Origin: Labilithrix sp.
GTDB lineage: Bacteria; Myxococcota_A; Polyangia; Polyangiales; Polyangiaceae
NCBI GenBank assembly: GCA_028287065.1
Contig: JAQBQJ010000098.1
Span: 1 to 64,000 of the forward strand
Reading direction: 5' to 3'
Length of the DNA stretch: 64,000 nt
In this document: positions 31,277-43,543 of the stretch, one piece after another
How positions within the stretch are numbered: the first letter of the stretch is position 1
Layout of the letters: each line of letters starts with the position of its first letter
The notes under the pieces: model-generated
What the model was told of the DNA's origin: nothing
The model's input: the letters and a program-made list of their open reading frames with translations, nothing else
Database searches by the model: none
Program-made: the position numbers and the translations under genes

Positions 31277-34200
31277 TCTTCCCGCTCGTCCGCGCGTGCG
31301 TTCGCCATCGGTGGATCGTCGTCCTCACGTGGCTCGTCCTCGCGCTCGTCGGAGCGCGTGCGTACGCGATTCTCCCGGTCGACGCGGTGCCCGACGTCAC
31401 CAACGTCCAGGTGCAGGTCCTCACGACGGCGCCCGGGCTGTCGCCGCTCGAGGTCGAGTCGATGGTCACGCGGCCCGTCGAGCTCGCGCTCGCGGGACTT
31501 CCGCACACGCAGGAGGTCCGCTCGATCTCGCGCGCGGGCGTCTCGGCAGTCACGGTCATCTTCCACGACGAGCTCGCTCTCGAGGAAGCGCGCACGTATG
31601 TCTCGCAGCGCCTACCGGCGGCACGTGCAGCGGTGCTGGGCGGCGGCCAGCCCGAGCTCGGCCCCATGAGCACCGGCCTCGGCGAGGTCTTCCACTTCAC
31701 GATCGCGTGGCCGGGTCACACGCCTGCCGAGATCCGCACGCTCCTCGACTGGGAGATCGCCTACTCGCTTCGCACCGTGCCCGGCGTCGTCGAGGTGAAC
31801 GGATGGGGCGGCGACACGCGGCAGGTCGACGTCCGCTTGCGTTCGGCGGATCTGGTGCGCTTCGGTCTCGCGCAGAAGCAGGTCGAAGAAGCGCTGCTCG
31901 AAGGCGGACAGAGCGGAGGAGGAGGCGCGATCGAGCGCGGGGGCGAGCAGGCCATCGTCCGCATCGACGGCCAGTACCGCACCGTCGACGCCATCGCGCA
32001 GCAGGTCGTCGCGACACGCGAGGGCGGCACGCCGGTGCTCGTGAGGGACGTGGCGACGGTCCGCGAAGGCACCGCCTTCCGCCTCGCCGCGGCCACGCAA
32101 GACGGCGACGGAGAGACCGTCTACGGAATGGTGCAGATGATCGCGGGCGGCAACGCGCACGAGGTCGTGGCGCGTGTGAACGAGCGGCTGCGCGAGATCC
32201 AGGCCCGTCTTCCCGCGGGCGCCAAGGTCACGCCGTTCTACGACCGAGCAACGCTCGTCGATCGTGTCCTCTCGACGGTGAAGCGGTCCCTGCTCGAGGG
32301 CGGCGCAGTCGTCATCGTCGTCCTCTTCTTGATGCTCGGCGACCTCGCCGCAGGCCTCGTGGTCGCGACGACGATCCCGATCGCGATGCTCGGCGCATTC
32401 GCGCTGATGAACGCGTTCGGCATCACCGGAAATCTCATGAGCCTCGGCGCGATCGACTTCGGCCTCGTCGTCGACGGCGCCGTCGTCGTGGTCGAGGGCG
32501 CGCTCGCGGCGATGGCGGTGCAGCGCGTCAGCGCGGACAAGGCGCTCGTGCACGAGGCACGTGCGGTCGGCCAACCGATCGCGTTCGGCGTGTTCATCGT
32601 CGGCCTCGTGTACGTGCCGATCCTCCTGCTCGAGGGCGTCGAGGGGAAGATGTTCCGCCCGATGGCGTTCACGGTGCTGTTCGCGCTCGCGACCGCGCTC
32701 GTGCTCACCTTCACGTGGGTGCCGGCGATCGCGTCGATGGCGCTGCGAAAGCTGCACGACAAGGAGCCGTGGGTCGTGAGGCAGCTCCGGCGCGGGTACG
32801 AGCCCATCCTGGAGCGCAGCCTCGGTCATCCGCGCATCGCGGCCGCGATCGCGGTCGTGTTGATCGCGGTCGGTGTCGTCGTCGGCTCGCAGCGCGGCGT
32901 CGAGTTCGTGCCTCGGCTCGAAGAAGGCGATCTGGTCGTACAGGTCACGCGACCGCCGAGCGTGTCGCTCGCGGAGGCCGTCCGCGGGACCACCGCGGTG
33001 GAGAAGACGCTGCGCTCGTTCCCCGAGGTGCGCCACGTCGTTTCGCGCACGGGCAGCCCGGACGTCGCGACGGACATCATGGGCGTCGAGCAGAGCGACG
33101 TCTTCGTCATGCTGAAGCCGAAGTCCGAGTGGGTCAGCGCGCACGATCGCGAAGGCCTGGTCGCGAAGCTCGACGACGCACTTCGACGCGCGCTCCCCGG
33201 CACGGGCTTCAGCTTCACGCAGCCCATCGAGATGCGAACGCAGGAGCTGCTCGGCGGCATGAAGAGCGACGTGGGCATCAAGGTCTTCGGCGACGATCTG
33301 GTCACGCTTCGACGCGTGGCCTCCGCGGTCGCGCGCGAGGTCTCCATGATCGACGGCGCCGCCGATGTCCGCATGGAGCAGTCGTCCGGTCTTCCGCTCG
33401 CGACCGTGAGACCGGATCCATGGAAGGCGGCGCGCGTCGGCGCGTCCGTCGCGGACGTACGGCGCGCGGTCGAAGCGGTGCGCGCGGGCCGGAGCGTGGG
33501 AAAGCTGGTCGAGGGCGAGCGCCGCTTCGACGTGCGTGTGCTCTCGGAGCTCGGTCCGAACGAAGACCTGTCGCACCTCACGGTCGTCCTCGAAGGCGGC
33601 CGCGCCTTCCCCCTGACGGACGTCGCAGAGACCGCCGACGAACAGGGTCCGGCGATCATCGGACGCGAGAACGCGCGCCGCCGCATCCTGGTCGAGACGA
33701 ACGTCCGTGGCCGGGATCTCGGCTCGTTCGTGACGGAGCTGCAGCGACGCCTCGATCGGATCGAGAAGCCGGCGGGCATGTACACGCGCGTGAGCGGGCA
33801 GTACGAGAACCTGGTGCACGCCGCGAAGCGCTTCGCGGTGATCGTGCCGCTGACGATCGCGGTGATCTTCGGGCTCCTCTATCTGTCCTTCGGCAGCGCG
33901 AGGCCCGCGGCGGTCATCTTGCTCAACGTGCCCGTCGCGACGAGCGGTGGCGTGCTCGCCCTCGCGGCGCGCGGTCTGCCGCTCTCCATCGCCGCGGCCG
34001 TCGGAATGATCGCGCTGTTCGGCGTGGCGACGCTCAACGGCACCGTGCTCTTGTCCGCGGCGCGCGAGCACGAGCGGCAGGGTAGGCCTCCTCTCGAGGC
34101 CGCGCGCCTTGCGGCGCGCGAGCGCTTTCGTCCGGTGCTCACGACGGCGTTCGTCGCGTCCGTCGGCTTCCTGCCGATGGCGCTCGCGACCGGCGCCGGC

Positions 34201-34308
34201 GGCGAGGTGCAGCGGCCGCTCGCGACCGTCGTGATCGGCGGCCTCGTGACGGCGACGGTGCTCACGCTGGGGCTACTTCCGTCCGTCTATGCGCGCGTCG
34301 CGCGGTGA
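31273..34308 (+). CDS. Heavy-metal RND efflux permease of CzcA/CusA type
   Basis: GTG start overlapping upstream stop; DAVPDVTNVQVQVLTTAPGLSPLEVESMVTRPVE; FGLVVDGAVVVVEG. Confidence 0.93.
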   Translation: MIFPLVRACVRHRWIVVLTWLVLALVGARAYAILPVDAVPDVTNVQVQVLTTAPGLSPLEVESMVTRPVELALAGLPHTQEVRSISRAGVSAVTVIFHDELALEEARTYVSQRLPAARAAVLGGGQPELGPMSTGLGEVFHFTIAWPGHTPAEIRTLLDWEIAYSLRTVPGVVEVNGWGGDTRQVDVRLRSADLVRFGLAQKQVEEALLEGGQSGGGGAIERGGEQAIVRIDGQYRTVDAIAQQVVATREGGTPVLVRDVATVREGTAFRLAAATQDGDGETVYGMVQMIAGGNAHEVVARVNERLREIQARLPAGAKVTPFYDRATLVDRVLSTVKRSLLEGGAVVIVVLFLMLGDLAAGLVVATTIPIAMLGAFALMNAFGITGNLMSLGAIDFGLVVDGAVVVVEGALAAMAVQRVSADKALVHEARAVGQPIAFGVFIVGLVYVPILLLEGVEGKMFRPMAFTVLFALATALVLTFTWVPAIASMALRKLHDKEPWVVRQLRRGYEPILERSLGHPRIAAAIAVVLIAVGVVVGSQRGVEFVPRLEEGDLVVQVTRPPSVSLAEAVRGTTAVEKTLRSFPEVRHVVSRTGSPDVATDIMGVEQSDVFVMLKPKSEWVSAHDREGLVAKLDDALRRALPGTGFSFTQPIEMRTQELLGGMKSDVGIKVFGDDLVTLRRVASAVAREVSMIDGAADVRMEQSSGLPLATVRPDPWKAARVGASVADVRRAVEAVRAGRSVGKLVEGERRFDVRVLSELGPNEDLSHLTVVLEGGRAFPLTDVAETADEQGPAIIGRENARRRILVETNVRGRDLGSFVTELQRRLDRIEKPAGMYTRVSGQYENLVHAAKRFAVIVPLTIAVIFGLLYLSFGSARPAAVILLNVPVATSGGVLALAARGLPLSIAAAVGMIALFGVATLNGTVLLSAAREHERQGRPPLEAARLAARERFRPVLTTAFVASVGFLPMALATGAGGEVQRPLATVVIGGLVTATVLTLGLLPSVYARVAR

Positions 34309-34425
34309 GATGAAGCTCGACGACTATCGCGCGGCGACCGCGCGGAGCGTGGCAAGCGATCACATTCGCCACATGGTCGCGCGAACGACCACCCGTCCGG
34401 CACGCCGCTCGCACCGCCCGGACGC

Positions 34426-34719
34426 GTGACGGAAGCACCGGCACTCTCGGCAGCGACGTGCGTGAGCCGGCTCTGCGAGCTTGGGTTCACCGTGGTTCGG
34501 CGTGCGCCCGGGATGGCTCTCCTGAAGCGAGACGACCGGTGCGTCATCGTCCCGGACGTCACGATCGAGCCGGAGATGCTGCGCGCCATCCTGCGTTCGG
34601 CGGACGTCTCCGAGACGGAGTTCTTCAAGCGCGTGCAACGGAGCGGTGCGTACAGCCGCATGACGGACGACGTCGTCGACCGCGCGCGCAGGGACTCCGC
34701 GAGGCCGCCGCGGAAGTAG
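34426..34719 (+). CDS. HicA-like dsRBD-fold small protein (solo)
   Basis: LCELGFTVVRRAPGMALLKRDDRCVIVPDVTIEPEMLRAILRSADVSETEF resembles HicA/YcfA; no HicB-like ORF adjacent. Confidence 0.6.
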   Translation: MTEAPALSAATCVSRLCELGFTVVRRAPGMALLKRDDRCVIVPDVTIEPEMLRAILRSADVSETEFFKRVQRSGAYSRMTDDVVDRARRDSARPPRK

Positions 34720-34928
34720 CCGCGCGACCGCTGGCATCGTGGCGGAACGCCTCATTTTGGCGCGCAACGAGGCACTTTGTCCGCCGCTCGACATATGCCG
34801 GCAGGCGGTTTGTCCGAGAGGAACGCGGCGGCAAGCCGCTTGCTTCGTGCGGTCCCGCTCCCGTGCGCGCGTGACGATCGCCGTCACTCGAGCATCGGTC
34901 GAGCGACATGTAGGAAAGGCGAGGCGCA

Positions 34929-35618
34929 GTGAACGAAGCGCGACGGATGGTCGAACGAGGGCGGGTGCTCGTCGTCGAGGACGACCCGGATGCCAGCATC
35001 ATCTATGCGGCGACCCTCGAGCATGCGGGCTACGAAGTCGCGACCGCGGGGACGCTCGAGGAAGCCGCCGTTGCCGCGCGAAACCTCCGGCCGAGCGTCG
35101 TCATCCTCGATTGCAACCTGCCGGACGGCAGCGGCCTCTCGCTGCTCGCCAAGTGGAAGCGGTCTTCGCAGATGTCGTCGGTGCCGGTGGTGGTCGTGAC
35201 GGCGTTCTCGGATCCCGAGCACATCGACGCCGCGAGCGAGGCAGGCGCCGACGCCTTCATGGTGAAGCCGTGCATCGGCCAGGCCTTGACGAGCTTCATC
35301 GCCCGCGTGCTCGCGGCGTCGAAGCCGACGAAGCCGGTGCTGCGCCTTCGGATGAGCGGACGCTTCTCGGCACCTCCCGTGATGTTCCCGACCGGCAGGA
35401 CCACCGAAACGGCGACGCTTCATCGCATCGACGAATCGCACTTCCATGCACAGTGCGGGCAGTGCCATCGCTCGTCACCCGTCGTCGCGGGTGGCGTGCA
35501 AGACGTACTGCGCTGCGTCGTCGAGCTCGGGTGGATCGCCGACAGGAGCGGCGCGTGGGCGTGCCCGATCTGTCGAAGCCGACCGAGCCGGACGCCGCGG
35601 ATGCGACGAGGCCCTTAA
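34929..35618 (+). CDS. Response regulator receiver with C-terminal zinc-ribbon-like extension
   Basis: VLVVEDDPDASIIYAATLEHAGY..ILDCNLPDGSG..MVKPC; C-term CGQCHR...CPICR. Confidence 0.85.
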   Translation: MNEARRMVERGRVLVVEDDPDASIIYAATLEHAGYEVATAGTLEEAAVAARNLRPSVVILDCNLPDGSGLSLLAKWKRSSQMSSVPVVVVTAFSDPEHIDAASEAGADAFMVKPCIGQALTSFIARVLAASKPTKPVLRLRMSGRFSAPPVMFPTGRTTETATLHRIDESHFHAQCGQCHRSSPVVAGGVQDVLRCVVELGWIADRSGAWACPICRSRPSRTPRMRRGP

Positions 35619-35648
35619 CGAATCGCGGGGCCGGCCGTCTACATCTTC

Positions 35649-36032
35649 ATGCCCCACCCTCGTGTCATGGTCGTCGAGGACGACCGAGACGTCCGGGCTG
35701 CGCTCGTCCGCACGCTCGCGCCGCATTACACGGTCACCGAGACAGCCTCCGCCGAGCATGCGCTCGACCTGGTGCTCGACGGCTTCACGTTCGACGTCAT
35801 CGTCTGTGACCTCCACCTCGAGGGTTGGTCCGGCGCCGACCTGTACAAGCGACTGAGCCGCCGCGGCGATCCGCACACGTCTCGGTTCGTCATCCTCTCG
35901 GGGCTCGACGTTGCAGCCCGGTACCCGGCGCTCGCGGTCGAGCTCGGCGAGCGATTGCTCGCGAAGCCGATGATGCCGGCCGCGTTGGTCGCGACGCTCG
36001 CGAGCGTGCGCCGCGCGGGGATGATGGCGTAA
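35649..36032 (+). CDS. Single-domain response regulator
   Basis: VMVVEDDRDVRAALVRTL..VIVCDLHLEGWSG..RLLAKPM. Confidence 0.85.
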   Translation: MPHPRVMVVEDDRDVRAALVRTLAPHYTVTETASAEHALDLVLDGFTFDVIVCDLHLEGWSGADLYKRLSRRGDPHTSRFVILSGLDVAARYPALAVELGERLLAKPMMPAALVATLASVRRAGMMA

Positions 36033-36036
36033 GGAG

Positions 36037-36330
36037 ATGTCAGCCGTCGTTGCGTGGAACCCCGAGCAAACCGTCGAATGCGGCGGATGCCATCGGATCC
36101 TGACGCCGCCGGACTGGTACGCCCTGCGGTTCGTCGGGCGCTGGGCGACCGACGAGGGCGCCCTCGAGCTCCGGATTTGCACCTGCGGCTCGTGCATCTC
36201 GCGCAAGCGACCGACGCTCGTGAGCCGCGAGCTCCCCGCCGTACGCGAGCGCGAGAGCGTCACGCTGCGTCGCGTCGATGTCACCCGTGTCCTGCGTCTC
36301 GTCGCGGACGAGGACCCCGAAGACGGGTAG
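36037..36330 (+). CDS. Small zinc-ribbon-like protein
   Basis: ECGGCHR...ICTCGSC; starts 4 nt after the preceding response regulator. Confidence 0.65.
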   Translation: MSAVVAWNPEQTVECGGCHRILTPPDWYALRFVGRWATDEGALELRICTCGSCISRKRPTLVSRELPAVRERESVTLRRVDVTRVLRLVADEDPEDG

Positions 36331-36391
36331 GTACACTGCGACAAACCGCGGCCTTGTCGCGCGCGCACGAAGCGTGCACAATTCAGGCATC

Positions 36392-36793
36392 ATGCTCCGC
36401 AACCGCGGCGCCGCGTTGCAACGCCTCCCTCTCGTCCTCGTCGTCGACGACTACGAGGACACCCGCGAGATGTACGCGAGCTCTCTCGCGGACGCCGGCT
36501 ATCGAGTCGAGCAAGCTGCGAATGGGCAAGAGGCCCTCGACGCGATCGCGCGGAGCAAGCCCGCGCTCGTGCTGATGGACCTGTCGATGCCCGTGCTCGA
36601 CGGCTGGGAAGCGACGAAGCGAATCAAGAGCGACGCCTCGACGTCGGATGTCGTGGTGGTGGCCATCAGCGGGCAGGGCACGGACTCGGGACTACGTCGC
36701 GCGACGCAAGCGGGCGCGGACGCGGTGCTCACGAAGCCGTGCGCGCCGGCGGAGGTGCTGGTGAGCATACGGGCGCTGTTGGGCGGGGAGTGA
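36392..36793 (+). CDS. Single-domain response regulator
   Basis: LVLVVDDYEDTREMYASSLADAGY..VLMDLSMPVLDGWEATKRIK..LTKPC. Confidence 0.88.
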   Translation: MLRNRGAALQRLPLVLVVDDYEDTREMYASSLADAGYRVEQAANGQEALDAIARSKPALVLMDLSMPVLDGWEATKRIKSDASTSDVVVVAISGQGTDSGLRRATQAGADAVLTKPCAPAEVLVSIRALLGGE

Positions 36794-36895
36794 CTGACTA
36801 CGAGATCGCGCGACGACGACCAGACATTCTCGACACATCGAGCTCGCGCCGTGACGGGAGAGGGCGCACCAGATTGTCACGCTGCGCCGCGACGC

Positions 36896-38029
36896 ATGTC
36901 GCTCGAAATGGCGGTGTGCGCGGAATCGCGATTCGCGCTAGGAAAAGGCGTGCGCGCGCGCAGTTGGCCAGCGTCTTTTCTGACGATCGCAATCGCGATC
37001 AGCGCGAGCGCGCTCTTGGCCGTCGGCTGTAGCGGAGGCTTGCCGCACGACGGCGGCGGTGATGCGGGCGTCGAGGCAGGCGTCGCGCCGCCGACGAAAC
37101 CGCCTCCGACAGGCGATCCCGACGCACCGGCGATCACAGGGCCGATGCGCCTGTCCGAGAGCGGCCTCTTCAGCGACATCGCGTCGCGAACGCTCGCTCC
37201 CGGCGTCGAGGCCTTCGCTCCGTCGCATCCCCTCTGGGCCGACGGCGCGAAGAAGGACCGGTTCGTCCTCCTGCCGCCCGGCACGAAGATCGACACGAGC
37301 GACATGGACGACTGGGTGTTCCCCGTCGGCACCAAGCTGTGGAAGACGTTCACCGTCGACGGCAAGCTCGTCGAGACACGGCTCCTCTGGAAGCGTGACG
37401 AGGCGGGACGGATCAACGGCTGGTGGAAGGCCGCCTATGTCTGGGAGGCCGATGGCAGCGATGCGATCGCGAAGCCCGACGGCGTGCCGGCCGTGCTCGG
37501 CACGACGCACGACGTCCCGAGCCAGGACGATTGCGTCTACTGCCATTCGAACGTGCGTGATGCCGTGATCGGGTTCTCGGCGATGGAGCTCTCCGGCGCC
37601 GGCGCCCTCCTGTCGTTCGGCGCGAAGGGCTTCTTCTCGAACCCGCCCGCCGCCGAGCTCGCCGTTCCGGGAACCGGCAACGTCCGTGAAGCCCTCGGCT
37701 ACATGCACGGGAACTGCGGCTTCTGTCACAAGAAGGACGGCCTTCTCCAGAACCAGTCCGCGATGCGCTTGCGGCTGCTCACGACGGACCTGACGCCGGA
37801 GCAAACCGGGGCCTACACGACGCCCATCCATCTGAAAATGCGGCATGTCATGGCCGCCGACATCGACGAGGGCGTGGTCCCGGGCCAGCCCGAGAAGAGC
37901 CAGCTCTACATGCGGATGATCACGCCGAGCGTTCGCATGCCCCCGAAAGCCACGAAGGTGGTCGACACCGCCGGCAGCGGCTTGGTTCGGGATTGGATCC
38001 TGGGCCTCCCTGAACCGGTACACCCGTGA
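36896..38029 (+). CDS. Cytochrome c-like lipoprotein with CxxCH motifs
   Basis: CVYCH and CGFCH motifs, later SVRMPP; signal/lipobox ALLAVGC; ORF extends upstream to 36851. Confidence 0.75.
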   Translation: MSLEMAVCAESRFALGKGVRARSWPASFLTIAIAISASALLAVGCSGGLPHDGGGDAGVEAGVAPPTKPPPTGDPDAPAITGPMRLSESGLFSDIASRTLAPGVEAFAPSHPLWADGAKKDRFVLLPPGTKIDTSDMDDWVFPVGTKLWKTFTVDGKLVETRLLWKRDEAGRINGWWKAAYVWEADGSDAIAKPDGVPAVLGTTHDVPSQDDCVYCHSNVRDAVIGFSAMELSGAGALLSFGAKGFFSNPPAAELAVPGTGNVREALGYMHGNCGFCHKKDGLLQNQSAMRLRLLTTDLTPEQTGAYTTPIHLKMRHVMAADIDEGVVPGQPEKSQLYMRMITPSVRMPPKATKVVDTAGSGLVRDWILGLPEPVHP

Positions 38030-38070
38030 ACGACGCGTGAGCCGCGGGACGTCTTCTCTTTACAATCCCG

Positions 38071-40320
<2,250 letters not shown>

Positions 40321-40583
40321 CGCAGCCTCTCTTGCGCTGTAGACGCAGAGCAGGCGCCGCCATTACACGGTCCGCACGTGAAACGTCACCCGCAGCGCCA
40401 CGATGTTGCAGATACCGGACCACGCAACCGCGGCACGCGCTCGAGCCGTGCTCGCCATGCACCTCGGTCATCGGCAACGCCGCGAAGAACAGGCGGGCGC
40501 GTCGCAGCGGGAAGCCTGCTGGCCGTTGCGGACGATCTCGGTGTAAGGATCTCGCCGATCGCGCGTCAGCGAGGGACCTGGTC

Positions 40584-40808
40584 ATGAGTCGAACCTTCGT
40601 CGCCACCGTTTGCCTGGTCATCACGGCGTGTGCCGGCAGTGATCTCCCGGCGCCTTCGCCGCAACATGCCGCGAGCCCGCGCGCGCCCGAGGCCGCATTC
40701 GACCCCGGCCCGAACCCACTCGACGCAGGTGTCGCGCCGTCGACGGCACCGAACGCTGCGCCGTCCTCGGGCGGGCACGGCCACGGCGCCGGGAAGAAGA
40801 AGCCATGA
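40584..40808 (+). CDS. Small lipoprotein with His/Gly tail (HGHGAGKKKP)
   Basis: MSRTFVATVCLVITAC lipobox; stop overlaps next start (ATGA). Confidence 0.65.
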   Translation: MSRTFVATVCLVITACAGSDLPAPSPQHAASPRAPEAAFDPGPNPLDAGVAPSTAPNAAPSSGGHGHGAGKKKP

Positions 40809-42175
40809 AGCGCCTGGCGTTCGTTGCCGCGCTCGCGCTCGCTGGATGCGCATCGACGTCCCCGAAGGACGGTTTCCGCGACGTCGCACAGAAGGTCGAG
40901 CAGCAGAGCGGCCGTCGCGTCATGTGGGATCAGGGCGGCGACGACGATGCGAAGGTCAAGGACGCGATCGCCAAGCTGCTCGCGTCCGAGCTGTCCGTCG
41001 ACGCGGCCGTGCAGGTGGCGTTGCTCGACAACCCGACGCTCATCGCGACGTACGAAGAGCTCAGCATCGCACAAGCAGACCTCGTGCAAGCCGGCCTCCT
41101 GAAGAACCCCGTCTTCACGGTGGGTCGGACGGCGTGGGAGGCGGAGCACATCGATCCGAACCTCTTCGCCAGCGTCGAGCAGGATGTCCTCGACCTGATC
41201 ATGTTGCCGGCCCGAAAGAAGATCGCGAAGTCGCAGCTCGAGCAGGCCAAGCATCGCCTCCTCGGCGAGATCCTCGATTTGGCCGGACGGACCCGCACCG
41301 CGTTCTATGCGCTGCAAGCTGCGCAACAGACCGCCGCGATGCGCCGCGAGATCGTCGAGGCCGCCGAGGCTGCGGTGGATCTGGCCACGCGCCAGTACGA
41401 GGCCGGCAACCTCTACGAGTTCGCCCTCGCGAACGAGCGCGCCGGCTTCGCGCAGCTCCAGCTCGGGCTGGCGCAGAGCGATCTCACGGTCACGCAAGCG
41501 CGCGCCGATCTCGCGAAGCTTCTCGGCGTGTGGGGACCTACGATGTCGTTCCGCGTTCCGGAGCGGCTCCCGGAGCTACCTGCCGAGGAGGTCTCGCTCG
41601 AGCACCTCGAGAGCCTCGCCGTCGGTCAGCGCGCCGAGCTCGCCGCGGCCACCCAGCAGCACCGCACGCTCCACTACGCGCTGAATCTCGCGAAGACGAC
41701 GCGTTGGTTCGGCACCGTGACAGTCGGCGCGGAGGTCGGGCGCCTGCGGAGCGGCAACGTCTCCATTGGCCCCAGCGCGACCATCGAGATCCCGTTATTC
41801 GACCAGCGACAGGCGGCGATCGCACGCCTCGAAGCGATGGTACGTGCGGCGGCGTCGACGGAGCGCGCCGTCGCCATCGACATCCGCGCCGACGTCAATG
41901 CAGTCCGCGCTCGCCTCGTGGCTGCGCGCCGGACCGTCGAGTTCTATCGCGACACGATCTTGCCGACACGGCGAAACCTCACGAGGCTCGCGCAAGTACA
42001 GTACGACGCGATGCTCCTCAGCGTGTACCAGCTCCTCCAGATCCGCCAACAAGAGGTCGCCGCGATGGCCGAGTACCTCGAGGCACTCCGCGAGTACTGG
42101 ACGGCGCGCTCCGACCTCGAACGTGCCGTCGGCGGTCGTCTACCGGTCGCGACTCATCCCGCCCATTCGCCCTGA
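40805..42175 (+). CDS. TolC-family outer membrane lipoprotein
   Basis: MKRLAFVAALALAGC; LLDNPTLIATYEELSIAQADLVQAGLLKNPVF; followed by multicopper oxidase. Confidence 0.88.
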   Translation: MKRLAFVAALALAGCASTSPKDGFRDVAQKVEQQSGRRVMWDQGGDDDAKVKDAIAKLLASELSVDAAVQVALLDNPTLIATYEELSIAQADLVQAGLLKNPVFTVGRTAWEAEHIDPNLFASVEQDVLDLIMLPARKKIAKSQLEQAKHRLLGEILDLAGRTRTAFYALQAAQQTAAMRREIVEAAEAAVDLATRQYEAGNLYEFALANERAGFAQLQLGLAQSDLTVTQARADLAKLLGVWGPTMSFRVPERLPELPAEEVSLEHLESLAVGQRAELAAATQQHRTLHYALNLAKTTRWFGTVTVGAEVGRLRSGNVSIGPSATIEIPLFDQRQAAIARLEAMVRAAASTERAVAIDIRADVNAVRARLVAARRTVEFYRDTILPTRRNLTRLAQVQYDAMLLSVYQLLQIRQQEVAAMAEYLEALREYWTARSDLERAVGGRLPVATHPAHSP

Positions 42176-42185
42176 GGTCAATCCG

Positions 42186-43451
42186 ATGTTCAGTCGACGT
42201 CAGCTCCTCGCGTCTGCGGCCGCCATCGGCGGCGTCTCTCTGTTGAACCCGCGCGCCGCGATCGCCGGCGGCGACGGCATCCCCAAGGTGCCGACGCAGC
42301 CCCACTTCGATCTCCCGCCGAACAAGGGACCGTTCCCTTACACGCCCGTCGAGACGCTCAACGGCGTCACGCTCCCCTGGAAGATGGAGAACGGCGTGAA
42401 GGTCTTCCATCTCGTCGCCGAGGAGGTCGATCGCGAGTTCGCGCCCGGCATGATCGTGAAGTGCTGGGGCTACAACGGCGTGACCCCCGGGCCGACGATC
42501 GAGGCCGTTCAGGGTGACCGCGTTCGTTTCCTCGTCACCAACAAGCTCCCGGAGCGCACGAGCGTTCACTGGCATGGCCTGCTGCTCCCGAACGGCATGG
42601 ACGGCGTCGCCGGCCTCAACCAGCCGCACATCGAGCGCGGTGAGACGTACGTCTACGAGTTCACCCTCAAGGAGGCGGGCACGTTCATGTACCACCCTCA
42701 CTCGGACGAGATGGTGCAGATGGCGCTCGGCATGATGGGAATGTTCGTGGTCCATCCTCGCGTGCCGGAGAGCCCGCGCATCGACCGCGACTTTGCCATC
42801 ATGCTCCACGAGTGGTTCATCGCGCCGGGTACCGCGCGTCCGAACCCGGCGGTGATGACGGACTTCAACATCTTCACCTTCAACTCGCGCGTGTGGCCGG
42901 GCACCGCGCCGCTCGTCGTGCGGACCGGACAGCGCGTTCGCGTGCGCTTCGGGAACCTGTCGATGGACAGCCATCCCATCCATCTTCACGGCTATCACTT
43001 CGAGCAGACGGCGACGGACGGAGGAAAGACTCCGGTGACCGCTCGGCTCCCCGAGACGACCGTGAACGTCCCGGTGGGCTCGACGCGCGACATCGAATGG
43101 GTCGCCGACGCGCCCGGGGATTGGGCCTTTCATTGCCACAAGTCGCATCACACGATGAATGCGATGAGCCACGACCTGCCCGTGATGATCGGCGTCGACC
43201 AGTCGAGCAGCGAGGCGAAGATACGCAAGCTGGCGCCCGGCTACATGGCCATGGGCTCGGCGGGCATGGCCATGATGGACATGGGCACGCCCAAGAACAC
43301 GCTTCCGATGATGACGGGCGAAGGCCCGTTCGGCCCCATCGAGATGGGCGGCATGTTCACGGTCGTGAAGGTGCGCGAAGGCATCAAGTCGTACGAGGAC
43401 CCGGGGTGGTACAAGCACCCGGCCGGTACCGTCGCCTACAAGTTGAAATAG
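42186..43451 (+). CDS. Multicopper oxidase with signal sequence
   Basis: SVHWHGLLLPNGMDG, GTFMYHPHSDE, HPIHLHGY, FHCHKSHHTMNAMSH copper-ligand motifs; Met-rich C-terminus. Confidence 0.93.
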   Translation: MFSRRQLLASAAAIGGVSLLNPRAAIAGGDGIPKVPTQPHFDLPPNKGPFPYTPVETLNGVTLPWKMENGVKVFHLVAEEVDREFAPGMIVKCWGYNGVTPGPTIEAVQGDRVRFLVTNKLPERTSVHWHGLLLPNGMDGVAGLNQPHIERGETYVYEFTLKEAGTFMYHPHSDEMVQMALGMMGMFVVHPRVPESPRIDRDFAIMLHEWFIAPGTARPNPAVMTDFNIFTFNSRVWPGTAPLVVRTGQRVRVRFGNLSMDSHPIHLHGYHFEQTATDGGKTPVTARLPETTVNVPVGSTRDIEWVADAPGDWAFHCHKSHHTMNAMSHDLPVMIGVDQSSSEAKIRKLAPGYMAMGSAGMAMMDMGTPKNTLPMMTGEGPFGPIEMGGMFTVVKVREGIKSYEDPGWYKHPAGTVAYKLK

Positions 43452-43479
43452 CGACCCTTCACCGCGCACACGAAGAAAC

Positions 43480-43508
43480 GCCGGAGCCCGCTTTTCGCGG
43501 GCCCCGGC
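43480..43508. terminator. Terminator-like hairpin between convergent genes
   Basis: gccggagcccgc (43480-43491) ttttc gcgggccccggc (43497-43508), 12-bp stem with one mismatch. Confidence 0.65.
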
Positions 43509-43543
43509 TTCGCCGCCTCTTCGGCGTTTGCGTCACATCCGCA

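Noticed and set aside
31612-34071. 819-aa minus-strand ORF opposite the CzcA-type gene
   Set aside because: Shadow frame of a strongly supported RND permease.
34310-34429. Small plus-strand ORF MKLDDYRAATARSVASDHIRHMV...
   Set aside because: About 39 codons, overlaps the HicA-like start, ends in an Arg/Thr-rich tail; not enough support.
40321-40583. Possible extra small gene in the copper intergenic region
   Set aside because: No frame gave a convincing protein with plausible start and composition; more likely promoter DNA.
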